DNA of 64,000 nt from Ornithodoros turicata (Eukaryota; Arthropoda; Arachnida; Ixodida; Argasidae), in contig NC_088203.1 in the NCBI RefSeq assembly GCF_037126465.1, positions 95,108,668 to 95,172,667 of the forward strand. Direction: 5' to 3'. How positions within the stretch are numbered: the stretch's first letter is position 1; every line of letters starts with the position of its first letter. Positions 22,240 through 32,628 of this stretch are shown in pieces. A program made the translations under genes and the position numbers. The notes below the pieces were generated by a model. The model saw nothing but the letters and a program-made list of their open reading frames with translations. It had not been told where the DNA came from and ran no database searches.

Positions 22240-22481
22240 GGGGCTTAATCGCTTCATCGTCGTTACGGTCGTTACAAGCTAACGAGTGGGGGGAAATTCA
22301 AAAAGGTGGGCACGTGACACATTGCGCGTGACGTGTCCCACAGCCTTCACGTATCGCGCGAAGAGCGCGGTGCACGTGTTTTATCACGTACCCACCTTTT
22401 TAAATTTCCCGCCCGCCTTTTGGATTTTCCCGCCACTCGTTAGCTTGTAACGACCGTAACGAGGATGAAGTGGTTAACCCC
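22240..22481. mobile_element. foldback MITE, CAG-target family
   Basis: The left end GGGGCTTAATCGCTTCATCG is preceded by CAG (22237-22239). The right end ...GAAGTGGTTAACCCC is followed by CAG (22482-22484). The element is 242 bases, with the standard CACGTG-containing arms. Its right terminal repeat has a few substitutions. Confidence 0.9.
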
Positions 22482-22782
22482 CAGGTTTACTTAGCCGTTT
22501 CGTCCTGCCGGCGTCTAAGTAAACCTATTATCCTGTTGTGTAAAGCTGGTGCACGTAAATGTACGCGTAGAAAATCGGCACACTATGTTCATTAAATATG
22601 AACTTTGAACTGAATTGTTTTCTGTGGGAATCACCATCATCATCCTCTTTATTGGCATCATCATTCCTGGAGTTTTTTACCAAAGTAACTGGTGCAAGTG
22701 ACGTGGAGTTGCGGGCCTCAAACCCTTAAACTACTGAAGTGAAGATCTCCATTTTATTTCTTCTTAAATCAAATCAATCAAT

Positions 22783-23017
22783 CAAGTTCACTACATAGCG
22801 CGCTTCTTGCCAACCATCATCCCGAGTGACATCGTTGTTTCCCCTGATTTGATGAAAACAGGGAGCGTACGTCATTTTTGTGGCATTATGCAGTTAATAA
22901 TTGCCACAAAAACGGCGTCCGCTCCCAGTTTTCATCAAATCAAGGGAGAAAACGTTGTCATTCGGGAGGATGGCTGACGAGGATCGTGCTATGCGGTGAA
23001 GCTCTGTTTTTAGTGTG
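22783..23017. mobile_element. foldback MITE, TA family, diverged copy
   Basis: Arms read AGTTCACTACATAGCGCGCT and AGGATCGTGCTATGCGGTGA, with TGATTTGATGAAAAC mirrored by GTTTTCATCAAATCA. The centre is TTTTTGTGGCATTATGCA. The outermost bases are worn. Confidence 0.8.
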
Positions 23018-23171
23018 CACCCCGAGTACCGAAACCCATCTTGCTCTAACGTCACTGCAGGCGTCTCCGCCAATGAGGCGACAGCGAGAGAGGTCACGTG
23101 CTTACGAGAACCAATTAAGAATGGCCGTAGCTCCTCTGGCGTCGGAGCTTGACGCATACGTGCAGCTCATA

Positions 23172-23362
23172 GAACAGAACTTCACCACATAACACGCTGA
23201 AGTTCAACGATTGCGCAGAGGTTATCACCTCGGATTTGTGGAAAGCGCAGGTTAATAAACATAACTTTGCAAATGTCACAAAAAGGCGTACGCATCCTGT
23301 TTTCAACAAATCAGCGGAGAGGATGATGTCATTCGAGATGACGGTTGGCTAGGACCGTATTT
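23172..23362. mobile_element. foldback MITE, TA family, partial copy
   Basis: It starts with AACAGAACTTCACCACATAA and ends in the right arm near GGTTGGCTAGGACCGTAT. The left arm is heavily altered and the GGCGTACG core is present on the right side only. Confidence 0.65.
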
Positions 23363-23841
23363 TGTTATTCCATTTATCGGTTCATTCATCCTGTACTCAC
23401 CTTCACCCCCTTTTTCTTTCGTTTTTTTTTTCGGCTATAGACGTGACGATGCCCAGTCGCGTATGACCAACAACGGCAAGCCTCCTTCGATATAACCCCC
23501 CCCCCCCATTCTAAGGGCACGTGTTCGAGGGAGAGGTGAGGAATAATGCATTAGCGGTAATGCATTAGATTTGGGTAATGAGTAATGGTAATGCATTGCA
23601 TTTTGACCGAGCAATGCGTCATGGATTTACTCATTGTACTCGGGCTGAATGTTCTCGTACTGTCTAAACCGGACAATTAGAAATTGCGCCGCGTCGGGAG
23701 ATGGAAAATCGCTGTTTTTTACAAGCCAGCTTTCAAAACGACCAGGCGGAGAACCAAGAAGGGGAGTATGCCCCAGTAGGCCAAACACGTGTCCAGATGG
23801 TGTCGTCACTCTTTTTCTCCTCTAACTGTTTTCTGTACTTA

Positions 23842-24093
23842 TCACTCTTAAAAATGAACTTCACCACATAGCACGCTCCTAGCCAACCGTCATCCAGGGT
23901 GATATCGTTCCCTTCCTCGATTTGTTGAAAACGGGAGGCGTACGCCTTTTTGTGACACTTATGCAGAAATGTTAATTGTCACAAAAAGGCGTACGCCTCC
24001 CGTTTTCAACGAATCATGTGAGAGAACGATGTCACTCGGGATGATGGTTGGCTTGGGGCGTGCTATGTGGTGAAGTTCATTTTTAAGAGTTTA
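23842..24093. mobile_element. foldback MITE, TA family, well preserved
   Basis: Ends TCACTCTTAAAAATGAACTT and AAGTTCATTTTTAAGAGT mirror each other almost perfectly. The core ACGGGAGGCGTACGCCTTTT is intact on both arms. The flanking TA is partly mutated on the left. Confidence 0.9.
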
Positions 24094-24410
24094 GTTCTCC
24101 GTGCGCCATTAAAACTTACATCATCGTCGTTATCTATGTTTTGCGATCAGATGAGAATGAACGCACACACACAAAAGAAAGCATGTAACAAGTGATGAAC
24201 TATGTTTGTCTTGTACTGAGCGCCAACTACATCTGCCCTGCAATAAATCCTATTATGAAAGTAATCTGCGCTGCAGCAACATATTACATGCACACTTTAT
24301 ACAAACTGTTATGCGCAAATTCACTCGTACCGATACCTATGCAGGGCCTTATTAGACACTTCTGAGAGAAAGTAATGATATTACTTGATGAAAGTAATGT
24401 CATTAGTAAT

Positions 24411-24469
24411 GCCCCAAGCAGCACAACATATCGGTCCAATATTGGTCCAAGATGTTGTGCTGCTTGGGG
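24411..24469. repeat. hairpin with 19-base perfect arms, followed by CCAATAT tandem motifs
   Basis: GCCCCAAGCAGCACAACAT is mirrored exactly by ATGTTGTGCTGCTTGGGGC around a 21-base loop. Just downstream, ACCAATATCGGA-like units repeat several times to about 24550. Confidence 0.8.
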
Positions 24470-24604
24470 CATTGGTCCAATAGTGGACCAATATCGGACC
24501 AATATCGGATCAAAATCGGATCAACATTGGACAGACGCCAATCGGATTGGATCGGCTCAATATTGGGGCAGAATATTGTGATCCTTGATGCATTACTACT
24601 GTGC

Positions 24605-24775
24605 TGTCTGGGATTTTCCCTCGGCTTTCCGGCAGTCTTTCCGGGCGAATGTCGGCATGGTTATTCCTGAAGTCGGCCCAGTACGCATACTAACCCGGCT
24701 GTCCTCTCTCCATCTGTCTACGTCTGTACGCCGCTCATAGCCATAGTTGTTTCGCGGTGCTAACGCAGAATTTTA
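24605..24775 (+). repeat. tRNA-headed SINE (Ruka-like), 5'-truncated
   Basis: The body contains GGATTTTCCCTCGGCTTTCC, TGAAGTCGGCCCAGTACGCA, CTCCATCTGTCTACGTCTGT and CATAGTTGTTTCGCGGTGCT, in the same order as the complete copy at 46401-46675. The tRNA-like head is missing. Confidence 0.8.
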
Positions 24776-25059
24776 AAAAAATCATTATCAACCACAGAAA
24801 TGTAACGAGTAACGTAATGCATTACTTCTGAAAAAAGCAATGTGTAATGGTAATACATTACAAAATAAAAGTAATAATTTCCCCACCTCGACGGTTCGTA
24901 TCCGCAAAGTACGACACGCAGAACAATGATTGTCTTTTACCCAATACTCTGGCGTGCGGGACAAAGCGTGCATGATGAAAAGAACCGCATTTATCAAAGT
25001 GTCGTAACCCGTTTAAGGAATTTTGTACTCTTTCCAAGGCAACGGAACACACCACTTCA

Positions 25060-25365
25060 AAGTAGAATTTCACCACATAACCCTCTAATTGCGCGGAATG
25101 GTTCCTGATGTGTGGAGAGCGCGGGGCGTACACTTTTTTGCGACAATCACACCGAGCTTGCCTACTTCGTTCCCCCATCTTATGGTCATCATCATCTCAT
25201 CATAGTCTCCAGCTACAGTCGTGACGATGCCCACAGCGCCAACAACGGCAAGCTGGTACCATCACCAACATGCACCACCACTTTGTGACAATTACACATA
25301 ACTGCATACGTGTCACAAAGAGGCGCATGTCTCCCGTTGTCAACAAATCAGGGGAGAGGACCATT
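25060..25365. mobile_element. foldback MITE, TA family, degraded and interrupted
   Basis: The left arm (ATTTCACCACATAACCCTCT...GGGGCGTACACTTTTTTGCG) and right arm (GTGTCACAAAGAGGCG...GTTGTCAACAAATCAGGGGA) are separated by a short repeat insertion at 25205-25285 that carries GTCGTGACGATGCCCACAGC. A further left half-arm of another copy follows at 25372-25478. Confidence 0.6.
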
Positions 25366-25924
25366 GCGAGTTAGCACTCTTAAATCAGAACTTCTTGCCA
25401 ACCATCGTCCCGAATGACAACTTTCTCTCCCTTGATTTCATGAAAACGGGGGGCGTACGCCATTCTTGTGGCAATTTTGAACCGCCGCCGCCTCAAAGAG
25501 ATGAGCAGGTCACGACTGACACCCTGGGGAATGTGCGTCCTGGGCCGACTTCTAACACGGCTGTAATAGATGTTGTAAGAACGTATCAGCAACCCGGACT
25601 GATTTGCATGAGCAAGCTGCATCTTCCGTGCGCGGGGCTACAATATTTCATCTCGTACCTTTCGTCGGGAAAACTTCGTTATTCATATTTCATCTCATTT
25701 GGAACCGGGATGTGGCAGCCGACGTCTCTTGATTCGTGAACGGGCCCTGACTTACGAACTTTTATCAGTCCACTCCATATTTATTGACCTCTCGTTACTC
25801 ATCCCGTTGAACGAATGCATGGACAACAGCCGCTGGAAAAAGAGTGCATTCCTATAGGCCACCTGGTCAACGTTTGGCGAACGATCGCGAGGCAGAGTTG
25901 CGATCCTTGTATAGCGAGTCAGAG

Positions 25925-28657
25925 ATGCGGCTCGTATTCTTCCTCGCACTACTTCTGGCTATTACATGCGAGATCCAGAGTGAGCGACGTTATTACCCCA
26001 AACAGCGAATAAGAGTGAGACCAAGATGTAATAAACGTAAGTAGTGATTTATTTGCTGCTTTATGTTGCCTACCTATTGTTTCGAAAATTCAAAAGTACG
26101 TGCATGTGCACCAAGTTGTCGACTAGATACCCAAGAGTTTAAGGCTATGTCCAAGCACCTTGGAAGTCTCGATGCAGTTTTTAAGCTGGCAGTGGTGCTG
26201 TATCACCTTCTCGAGTTGCTGGTGTAATAAACCGGTGTTGGAATTGATAGCCTGGTACTCGGCGAATAAAAAAACGTTATGCCGAAAACTGTCAGAACTT
26301 GTCGCAGTTTATGTCAAATAAAGCTATTTTCGCTTTCTGTTTCAGTACCTAACGAACTGATGCAGTGTTCTTACAACTTATACAGAGGCGTACATCAGTA
26401 TGACCCAGAAAGCGTAAGCCCTTAATCTCGCATATTTTGCGAGGTTTTACTTCCATACGAGAGTTCAGGTAGCACAAAACGTATCACGTCTAGCTGTGCG
26501 AAACTTTAATTTTTCGAATATCAAAGCGAATGTGTCCGATTCGATTCAGAGTCGAATGCTGCTTTCTATATTCGAACTACGAATCGAACATCCTTTCGAA
26601 ACAGAATATATTCGAGTATTCTCGAATCTGCACGAGTGAGCCTGTTAATGCCACAAAACAAGGCAACCAAATAGGCGCTGCTTGATATGAAGATACGTAC
26701 ACGTTCTCATATGCAAATATATCATGCAAACCATCTGCGACACATTGCAGCATTCTTAGCACTCAGAACTTCACTAACTTGGCAGGCCTTGCTGCAGCTA
26801 TGCAACGAGGTAGTGTGACACCCCGTTTCCTTCACTGTATGAGAGGACACTCCACGTTTCACCTATTTTGCGGTGCGTTTACTGGTATTCGGTATCTCGC
26901 AGCCATACCTCGGCAAAACTCACTCATCAGCATGCTCATTCATGCTCACTGATACTCAACGTGGCAAATGAGTTGAGCATGACCGATAAAACGGAGGGCT
27001 AAGCGGGGAGTGAGTGAGAATGAGTGAGCGAGTGCAACTGCTACACGGAGGAACGTGATATACTTGACAAAATTCACATTCGTGAGCATGTTCACTCACG
27101 CTCACTCATGCTCAATGTGACGAATGAGTTGAGTATTAGTGAGCAAACGTAGAGCTGAGCTTGAGATGAATGAGCATGAGCAAGGGTCATAAGTGCTCAC
27201 CTCTGCTCGCAGTAGTTAGTGTGCGGTAAATGCCACTTGCGGTGCTATGGAAGAAGCAGCTACCCACGCCCTCTGTCTTGGATGTGGCCGCCAGAAGTTT
27301 CGACGAAGCGAAGCTGCTTCGAAATATGTCGAATGCGGCAGTGTTCTTTAGACGACCAGAATCCGTACGCTTCAGTTTCGAAGTGACTATTCGCACTCCC
27401 CTAATACACCCTCAACATAGACCTGGGCCAACGAATCCTTATATTTTTCTTTCTCAAATCAAACCAACGCTCACAAGTGGAATACACTGTATTTTGTATT
27501 TGTATTTTTTTTCTATCACGTCACATCACACTGTATTTGTTTTATTAGGAGGTGGTAATGAACATTCTCCGTTTCTGTACTGTCTCCAACGGCCTGGACG
27601 ATGCTGACTTCAAGTGCTTCTCTTATGACAAAGTAAATATTCCTTCTTTTTTCTTTCTTTTCCATTGACTTTTCAATGTCCACGCTATTGATTGGAACCT
27701 TATATTTTAGTTCAAACCGTTCCTGGACTGCTGCCACGAACTCAACGCACATTATGTGGTAAGTCGGGATAACATCGTATTCCTTTTTAGTGGTCGTGTC
27801 AGTTGTATACTCGCGGATACATTAAAAAATGCGTCCCTTCATTTTGTTGTTGTTGTTGCTTTGAAGACTTATCAATAAAATATTGCCCGAAAACAAATAC
27901 CACCTTTGAAGCAGCGTTCCAGCTGAAAAGTTTGCACGATTTCAAAACTGTTCCAGAGGGGATAAAGATTATTGTAGTACTGTGCAACACAATCAATATG
28001 CTACACTCTCAAAGGATTGCGAAATATTTAGAATTGACTAGGCACGAAGAAAGCCATGGGAACGCAACTCGCGTATGATGTCCCCCTTCCAAGTTACTGC
28101 CAGTAAACCAGTACAGCTGCTTTCGCTTTTTCTTTTTCTTTTTTTTAGTGTTCATGTAACAGCGTTCCAATATAAATACTTAGGCTATACATCCTTTTCA
28201 GAAACCCGTCCCATTAAAACTGGAACTCAACGCCTACTTGGTACGTATTAGCGATGTCGTGTTAGGCAAAAAATATAATCGCAACTCGTTAAAACATTCC
28301 ACAAGAATTCCACTGCATACCAGATCATACAGAGCTTAACGAAAATTTCTTTTTAAAAACAAAAACACCGCAGTGTGCAATGCATGGTCGTTCTCTTTCC
28401 TTTTTTCCCCCGCTGGAATTCCTTCTGCAGGTGCAAATCAATATGAATTGCCTGTTGAGGTTTCAACGCTGTCTTCTTTCAGGAATGCGTCGAGGCCATA
28501 TCATGATGCCGTGGACGGGAATTTTATCTTTATTTTTTTTATAACCCCATATTGAGTTACAGTTAAGTACATATGAAGCAAATTTATTACATTGATCTTA
28601 TGGCGACACTACACTATATTACAGCAAGGCGACGTGAGAGCATCGGATGTCCAGTAG
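25925..28657 (+). CDS. gene C: secreted cysteine-framework protein, six exons, paralog of A and B
   Basis: Exons by eye: 25925-26036, 26346-26413, 27549-27632, 27711-27758, 28202-28240, 28625-28657; all introns are GT-AG with good donors (GTAAGT, GTAAGC, GTAAAT, GTAAGT, GTACGT), phases 1,0,0,0,0. The product is about 127 residues. Residues 1-19 are a signal peptide (MRLVFFLALLLAITCEIQS), followed by a strongly basic segment (RRYYPKQRIRVRPR). Cysteines are C35, C45, C70, C83, C95 and C96. Exon 3 encodes NILRFCTVSNGLDDADFKCF and exon 4 FKPFLDCCHELNAHYV, aligning with A and B; the C83-C95 spacing of 12 is identical in all three. The best-supported gene of the window. Family unassigned; it may be a tick-type antimicrobial or salivary effector, by size and basic start only. 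AATAAA follows at 28710. No clear TATA box at the position seen in A and B. Confidence 0.78.
26500..27200. repeat. low-complexity ATTCGAA and GTGAGCATGAGTGAG tracts in intron 2 of gene C
   Basis: From 26505 to 26640 the text is rich in TTCGAATCGAA-like words. From 26930 to 27185 it repeats CTCACTCATGCTCA and its complement. These look like decayed terminal regions of DNA transposons. No ORF is supported. Confidence 0.45.
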
Positions 28658-28709
28658 GAAAGGCTGGTTCCAACGTCCTGTTTTCTGTGTAATTCATTTG
28701 GGCAAACTT

Positions 28710-28715
28710 AATAAA
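28710..28715 (+). promoter_or_regulatory. polyadenylation signal AATAAA of gene C
   Basis: AATAAA lies 53 bases after the stop codon of gene C, giving a compact 3' UTR. Confidence 0.6.
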
Positions 28716-29075
28716 TTATTTTTGTTTCCCTTGTGATTAAAAGAACTGTGCTGAAATGCATATTTCTGGCAGTCTTGTTTCTCTTCTTTTGTCTCTTCAC
28801 CATCCTCTCATTTTCCTCCAATTGCAATGGGGTAGCATTCCGCTCAATGAGCGGAAGTCATCCCCATATCATCGTCATCATGTATTTCTCTCTCTCTCTT
28901 AAGAGTTAGAAAGTGCAGTACCCAATTTCTTTGGTGTGAAGAAGCTCTAATACATTATACCCATTCGTATGGTATTGTATCTATTTTTGCACCCTTTTTT
29001 GACGTGCTTGGTGTTTATGAACCCAGAAAAAATACACGCCTTCTACGCCTTTTCTTTTCGCCTAAGCGTCTAATA

Positions 29076-29315
29076 CCCTAGTCAGACGGCAAACTTCTGT
29101 ATGACAATTATGCAGTTCATAATTGTCACAAAAAAGATGTACGCCTCCTATTTTCAACAAATCAGGGCAGAGAACGCTGTCATTCGAAATGATATAGTTG
29201 GGGGGGGGGGATATGTTTATTAGACGAAAAGGGAAAAAATATAGGGATATAGTTGGGCTACCGGTGAAGTTACGGCCGTTCCGCTAACGGCCTTAAGTTT
29301 GCCGTCTGACTAGGG
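29076..29315. mobile_element. element with CCCTAGTCAGACGGCAAACTT inverted ends, carrying a half MITE and a C-tailed repeat
   Basis: The left end CCCTAGTCAGACGGCAAACT and right end AGTTTGCCGTCTGACTAGGG are perfect complements over 21 bases. Between them lie a right half of the TA-family MITE (29098-29190, with ACAATTATGCAGTTCATAAT and CAACAAATCAGGGCAGAGAA) and a G-run-started C-tailed repeat (29200-29245). Inner flanks GGCCGTTCCGCTAACGGCC form a small hairpin. Confidence 0.8.
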
Positions 29316-29385
29316 CATTACACATAAAAGTGAAAGCAGTCGAAACGTGTTAAACTACTGTTGGTAAAACTTTACATCAAATACG

Positions 29386-29880
29386 TCACGAGACACGCAT
29401 TTCACAATATAAGTAGTTAAAGCACATAGCTTCGCTGTATGGGCCGCGTAACGGGTTTAACACATGCTGCAACCGGGGACGCATAAGGACCGTGACGTCT
29501 CGTTGCGACACAGTGTTGAAGCTGCGAAAACTTTCCCCTTCCATCGCACAAAATAATGTACACATTCCGTCGCCTTGGATCTTAATGAAATATGTCTGTC
29601 CTTCTACAAAAGGTCGTCGCAGAGCGCGCGTCCTCATGATTGAAGTTAATGAAACCCAAACGGTTCGTCCTACAACTCCTCTGCCAAATGCTCGTGGAAT
29701 CACTCGCGGAGTTAAGAGTACGCCTATTCGCTTCAATAATAGTGCAGGGCACGTTTCACGCTCTGGTAGGAACTGTAGCGAACCGGTTACTGTTGAGAAC
29801 GTTTTTCGGGCTGTCGAATTCTCCGAAAGCAAAATGGCTCGGAACGCCTTTTAAAGGGTGACTAAGCTGTCTCGCAGAAG
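29386..29880. other. overlapping long ORFs on both strands, not assigned
   Basis: A 148-codon minus ORF (29386-29832) and a 120-codon plus ORF (29492-29854) overlap. Neither shows a signal peptide, known domain or flanking splice sites. I treat them as chance or as parts of an unknown element. Confidence 0.2.
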
Positions 29881-30012
29881 CGTGCGACACTAAGGTCAGT
29901 ACCGAAGACAATCTTTTTTCAATTCTTGACGCATCCAGTCAAGCCTAATTCAAGGTCGCTGTTGCCATAGCACACGCCTAGTAAAAGTGAACTTTTACTC
30001 AACAGTCACGTA

Positions 30013-30227
30013 CAGCTTGGGACAAAAGTTTACCGAACACAGCACTTGCGTATTTCTTCATCACAGCGGTCTCGTGCTAGCTATCACGGGGAGTTCAAAT
30101 AAGAAACGTGTGACCGGTTATTCTGTCCACCTCCTTGTATCTGTGTCCGTTCCTGTTGGCTGCTTGGGTGTCAACCCAATCTACAAATGCGAGACCCCGG
30201 TGTTCCGTAAACTTTTGTCCCAAGCTG
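30013..30227. mobile_element. Tc1-like MITE with CAGCTTGGGACAAAAGTTTA ends
   Basis: The left end CAGCTTGGGACAAAAGTTTA and right end TAAACTTTTGTCCCAAGCTG are exact complements over 20 bases, and similarity extends further inward. Both are flanked by TA (30011-30012 and 30228-30229), the Tc1/mariner target duplication. The 215-base interior has no transposase. Confidence 0.9.
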
Positions 30228-30518
30228 TACGTAAGGCTTTTGCTGGGATAAAAAGTTTCAGGTTGTCAAACGGTTATAATCTCGCTAGAATAGACAATTT
30301 TGTGTGGTACTTTCGTTCCATCTGTACACTCCAGCATTAGCCAACTTCTCTTTTTCTATCAGGTCCTCATAACTGCTACCAACCTCTCCGCGTATTTTAA
30401 GTTTACATATACCTCCCATCCCCTCTTTTTCTAATCAGTCATCATAAAGTGCGACGCAAGATGTCTATGGAAGCAGCACGATGATTCCCATTTGCAATGA
30501 ACATAAATATATGTGTAT

Positions 30519-31345
30519 TAGAGCCCTGCACGGGCCCGGGTCCCTGACCCGCCCCGCGGGCCGGGCTGGGCTTGTTATTGACTGTGTGCTCCGGGCCGGG
30601 CCGGGCTCGGGCCGACAAAATACGCCAACACCGCATGACAAACATGTTTCCGAGAGTCAGGCTCGAGAGGGTCACGCAGCTAATTCCACGCAATGAAGGA
30701 CTATTAGTTCATATCATCACGTGGTTGCGTCATTCCTGTTCATAGTATTTGCAAAAACAAGCAAGGAACACTGTATTATGCGTATGATTCGACCCTCTAT
30801 AACATTCTCAAAGCCACTTTACATTGCTCCTGACTCCTCACGTATTTCACAAACACGTTCGCAAAGCTTGGTGAGAGGGGTAAGGAGGTAAGGATTGGGA
30901 GGAGTTTGTCGACAGCACCCTCTACATCCACAAAAACTTGGTAGTGTAACGATAACGCGCTTGCCAGCGTGCGTCCAGGATTTAATTTGGTCTCGTGCTG
31001 TTGTGGCGTTAAACCGACAGTTCTTGTATGTTTGTGGCCGTGTCTTCTCTTATAAAATGGTTAAAAAGCAAGCGAGCTGGTGGCTGAGACTTTGTGTTGT
31101 GTCGTCTGTTTTTCGTCTTTTTTCCCAGTCTCGGGTTTTCGTCATGGTTCTCTTATAAATTTGTGTGATAAGCGCTTGAAACGCGTACGTCACGCCTGGA
31201 AATACTAGGCCGGGATCTACGCCCTGAGTCACCGGGCCGGGCCGGCCTCTATGCAGTGGGCCATCGGGCCGGGCCGTGCAGGGCCATTTTTCGGTGCACC
31301 CGGGCCCGGTCGGGTCCGGAAAAGTCAGCAGGTGCAGGGCTCTAA
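30519..31345. mobile_element. hAT-type non-autonomous element with 8-bp target duplication
   Basis: The ends are TAGAGCCCTGCACGGGCCCG and ...GGTGCAGGGCTCTA, each followed inward by GGGCCGGGCCGGG-rich subterminal repeats. The direct 8-bp duplication ATGTGTAT flanks it at 30511-30518 and 31346-31353. TAGAG/CTCTA ends with an 8-bp duplication are hallmarks of the hAT superfamily. The 827-base interior encodes no recognisable transposase. Confidence 0.92.
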
Positions 31346-31384
31346 TGTGTATACTTGTATTTTTTATATAAGTGTTACCTTCGG

Positions 31385-31785
31385 ATTAAATCGTGAATAC
31401 TCGAAATATTGCCAGCAATCCAAGATAAAAACGCGCTTCGTTTTGTCGCTGATTCCTCGCGGTGATCTGGAAGATCTAGAGCACATCCTTCTCCATTACC
31501 CGTACCATCACGCTTTCAGATTCACACTTTCAGTGTCTCTAAATCAGCTGGACTCTCGCCCTCTCACTGTGCAAAAATTGCTTGACCCATGGCCGAATCC
31601 AGCTCACCAACGCTCTGCCCTAAGAGCGCGTCTGAAGATTTTTGGACACCGTAGGACTCGGATCCTCACTATGAAGTGACTCATTATTATATTTCACCAC
31701 ATTACCGTCAGCAATCGGGTAGAGTATCACCCTTTGCGATGAAACTCCCCACTTATCATCATCCAAATAAAGTTGTTGTTGTTTA
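31385..31785 (+). pseudogene. non-LTR retrotransposon 3' end (C-terminal ORF and tail)
   Basis: The plus-strand frame reads DLEDLEHILLHYPYHHAF and LDSRPLTVQKLLDPWP, then stops at 31679. This is the zinc-knuckle (E..H....C) and 'dsRpl.l.kLLgPwP' tail common to arthropod LINE ORF2 proteins; the final knuckle Cys has become Tyr. The tail runs to AATAAAGTTGTTGTTGTTT at 31767. It is heavily 5'-truncated. Confidence 0.7.
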
Positions 31786-31904
31786 AATAGGAAAGATGAT
31801 TACACTTCCTCCATGATCTTTTTCTCTTGCATAAACTCATTCATTGGAGGATGTCAGGCACTTAGTGGCTTTCGCGAGAGGCGTTAATCACTGAGTGTCC
31901 TACA

Positions 31905-32500
31905 CTCTGAGGAATAATTTTACATTTTTTTTTTTTTACAATTTCATATTTTTACAATTTTACACTTGTAGTAATTTTAAAAAGGAGTAATTTTCTTCCG
32001 TATCAAGACTAAATACATTGCCGCAATCATTAATCCCTTTCGGGATTGGCAGTAATGACTTTTCGTTGGCCGTTCTCCTTGGCCCCGCACTGCACCCCAA
32101 CCAGTGGGCTGTGCCGCTCTCCTCGGTTTTCTCCCAGTCTCAGAACTGGTTAACTGCATGTGACGTTGTTCTAGTGTCTCGTTTCTACTTTCTTCCTTTC
32201 TTTGCCTTTCCTCCCTTTTCATTATGGAATGAATAGCAATGAATAGCAAGCCGGCTCTTTGCCTTTCTAACCTTCCCTGTCTTTTTTTTTTTTTCTTAAT
32301 CAACAGATACCCCCCCCCCCTTTCGGGACGAAATGCGTGGCTCTAAATGAATATCACAGAGTGGGGAGTCTATTTGACAATATGTCAACAGTTTTATGCA
32401 TATAATCTGGGTGCATAAATGAAAATTACATTGACTCCTAATTGAACTGATATCAAATATTGTGGCATGCGTTGTGCACGCTTTACCAAGAAAGAACCAC
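31905..32500. repeat. copy of the CACTCTAAGAAAAA element, interrupted by other repeats
   Basis: TACACTCTGAGGAATAATTT, TAAATACATTGCCGCAATCA, AATCCCTTTCGGGATTGGCA, then after an insertion AATATCACAGAGTGGGGAGT and TTACCAAGAAAGAACCA match the element at 34675-35197 in order. The interruption ends with the C-tailed repeat at 32238-32320. Confidence 0.6.
32238..32320 (+). repeat. C-tailed short repeat, plus orientation
   Basis: It begins with GAATAGCAAGCCGGCTCTTT, continues with CTAACCTTCCCTG and a long T-run, then AATCAACAGATAC and a run of about 11 C. The start and the closing C-run match the copies at 40877-40963 and 49562-49641. Confidence 0.7.
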
Positions 32501-32628
32501 TCCGTAGGCCGAACGTTGCTGGAAATTATATTGCGTTCACCGTATTCGCGCAGAGCACACACATATATACGTAGATTATTTGCAGTGCGGGGAACTAAAT
32601 TCCAGAGGTAAGGGGATGAAAATAAGGA

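Larger units (their letters stand above)
23532..24888. mobile_element. composite region: possible hAT-like element carrying three nested repeats
   Basis: The left border reads GAGGTGAGGAATAATGCATT. The right border reads AATAATTTCCCCACCTC, roughly its complement, and both sides are rich in GTAATGCATTAC-like motifs. Inside are a TA-family MITE (23842-24093), a hairpin (24411-24469) and a SINE (24605-24775). I found no clear target duplication, so the outer element is an inference. Confidence 0.4.

Noticed and set aside
28759..28851. Signal-peptide-like ORF start after gene C (MHISGSLVSLLLSL...)
   Set aside because: The donor is weak and I could find none of the expected following exons; the downstream text looks like a LINE tail.
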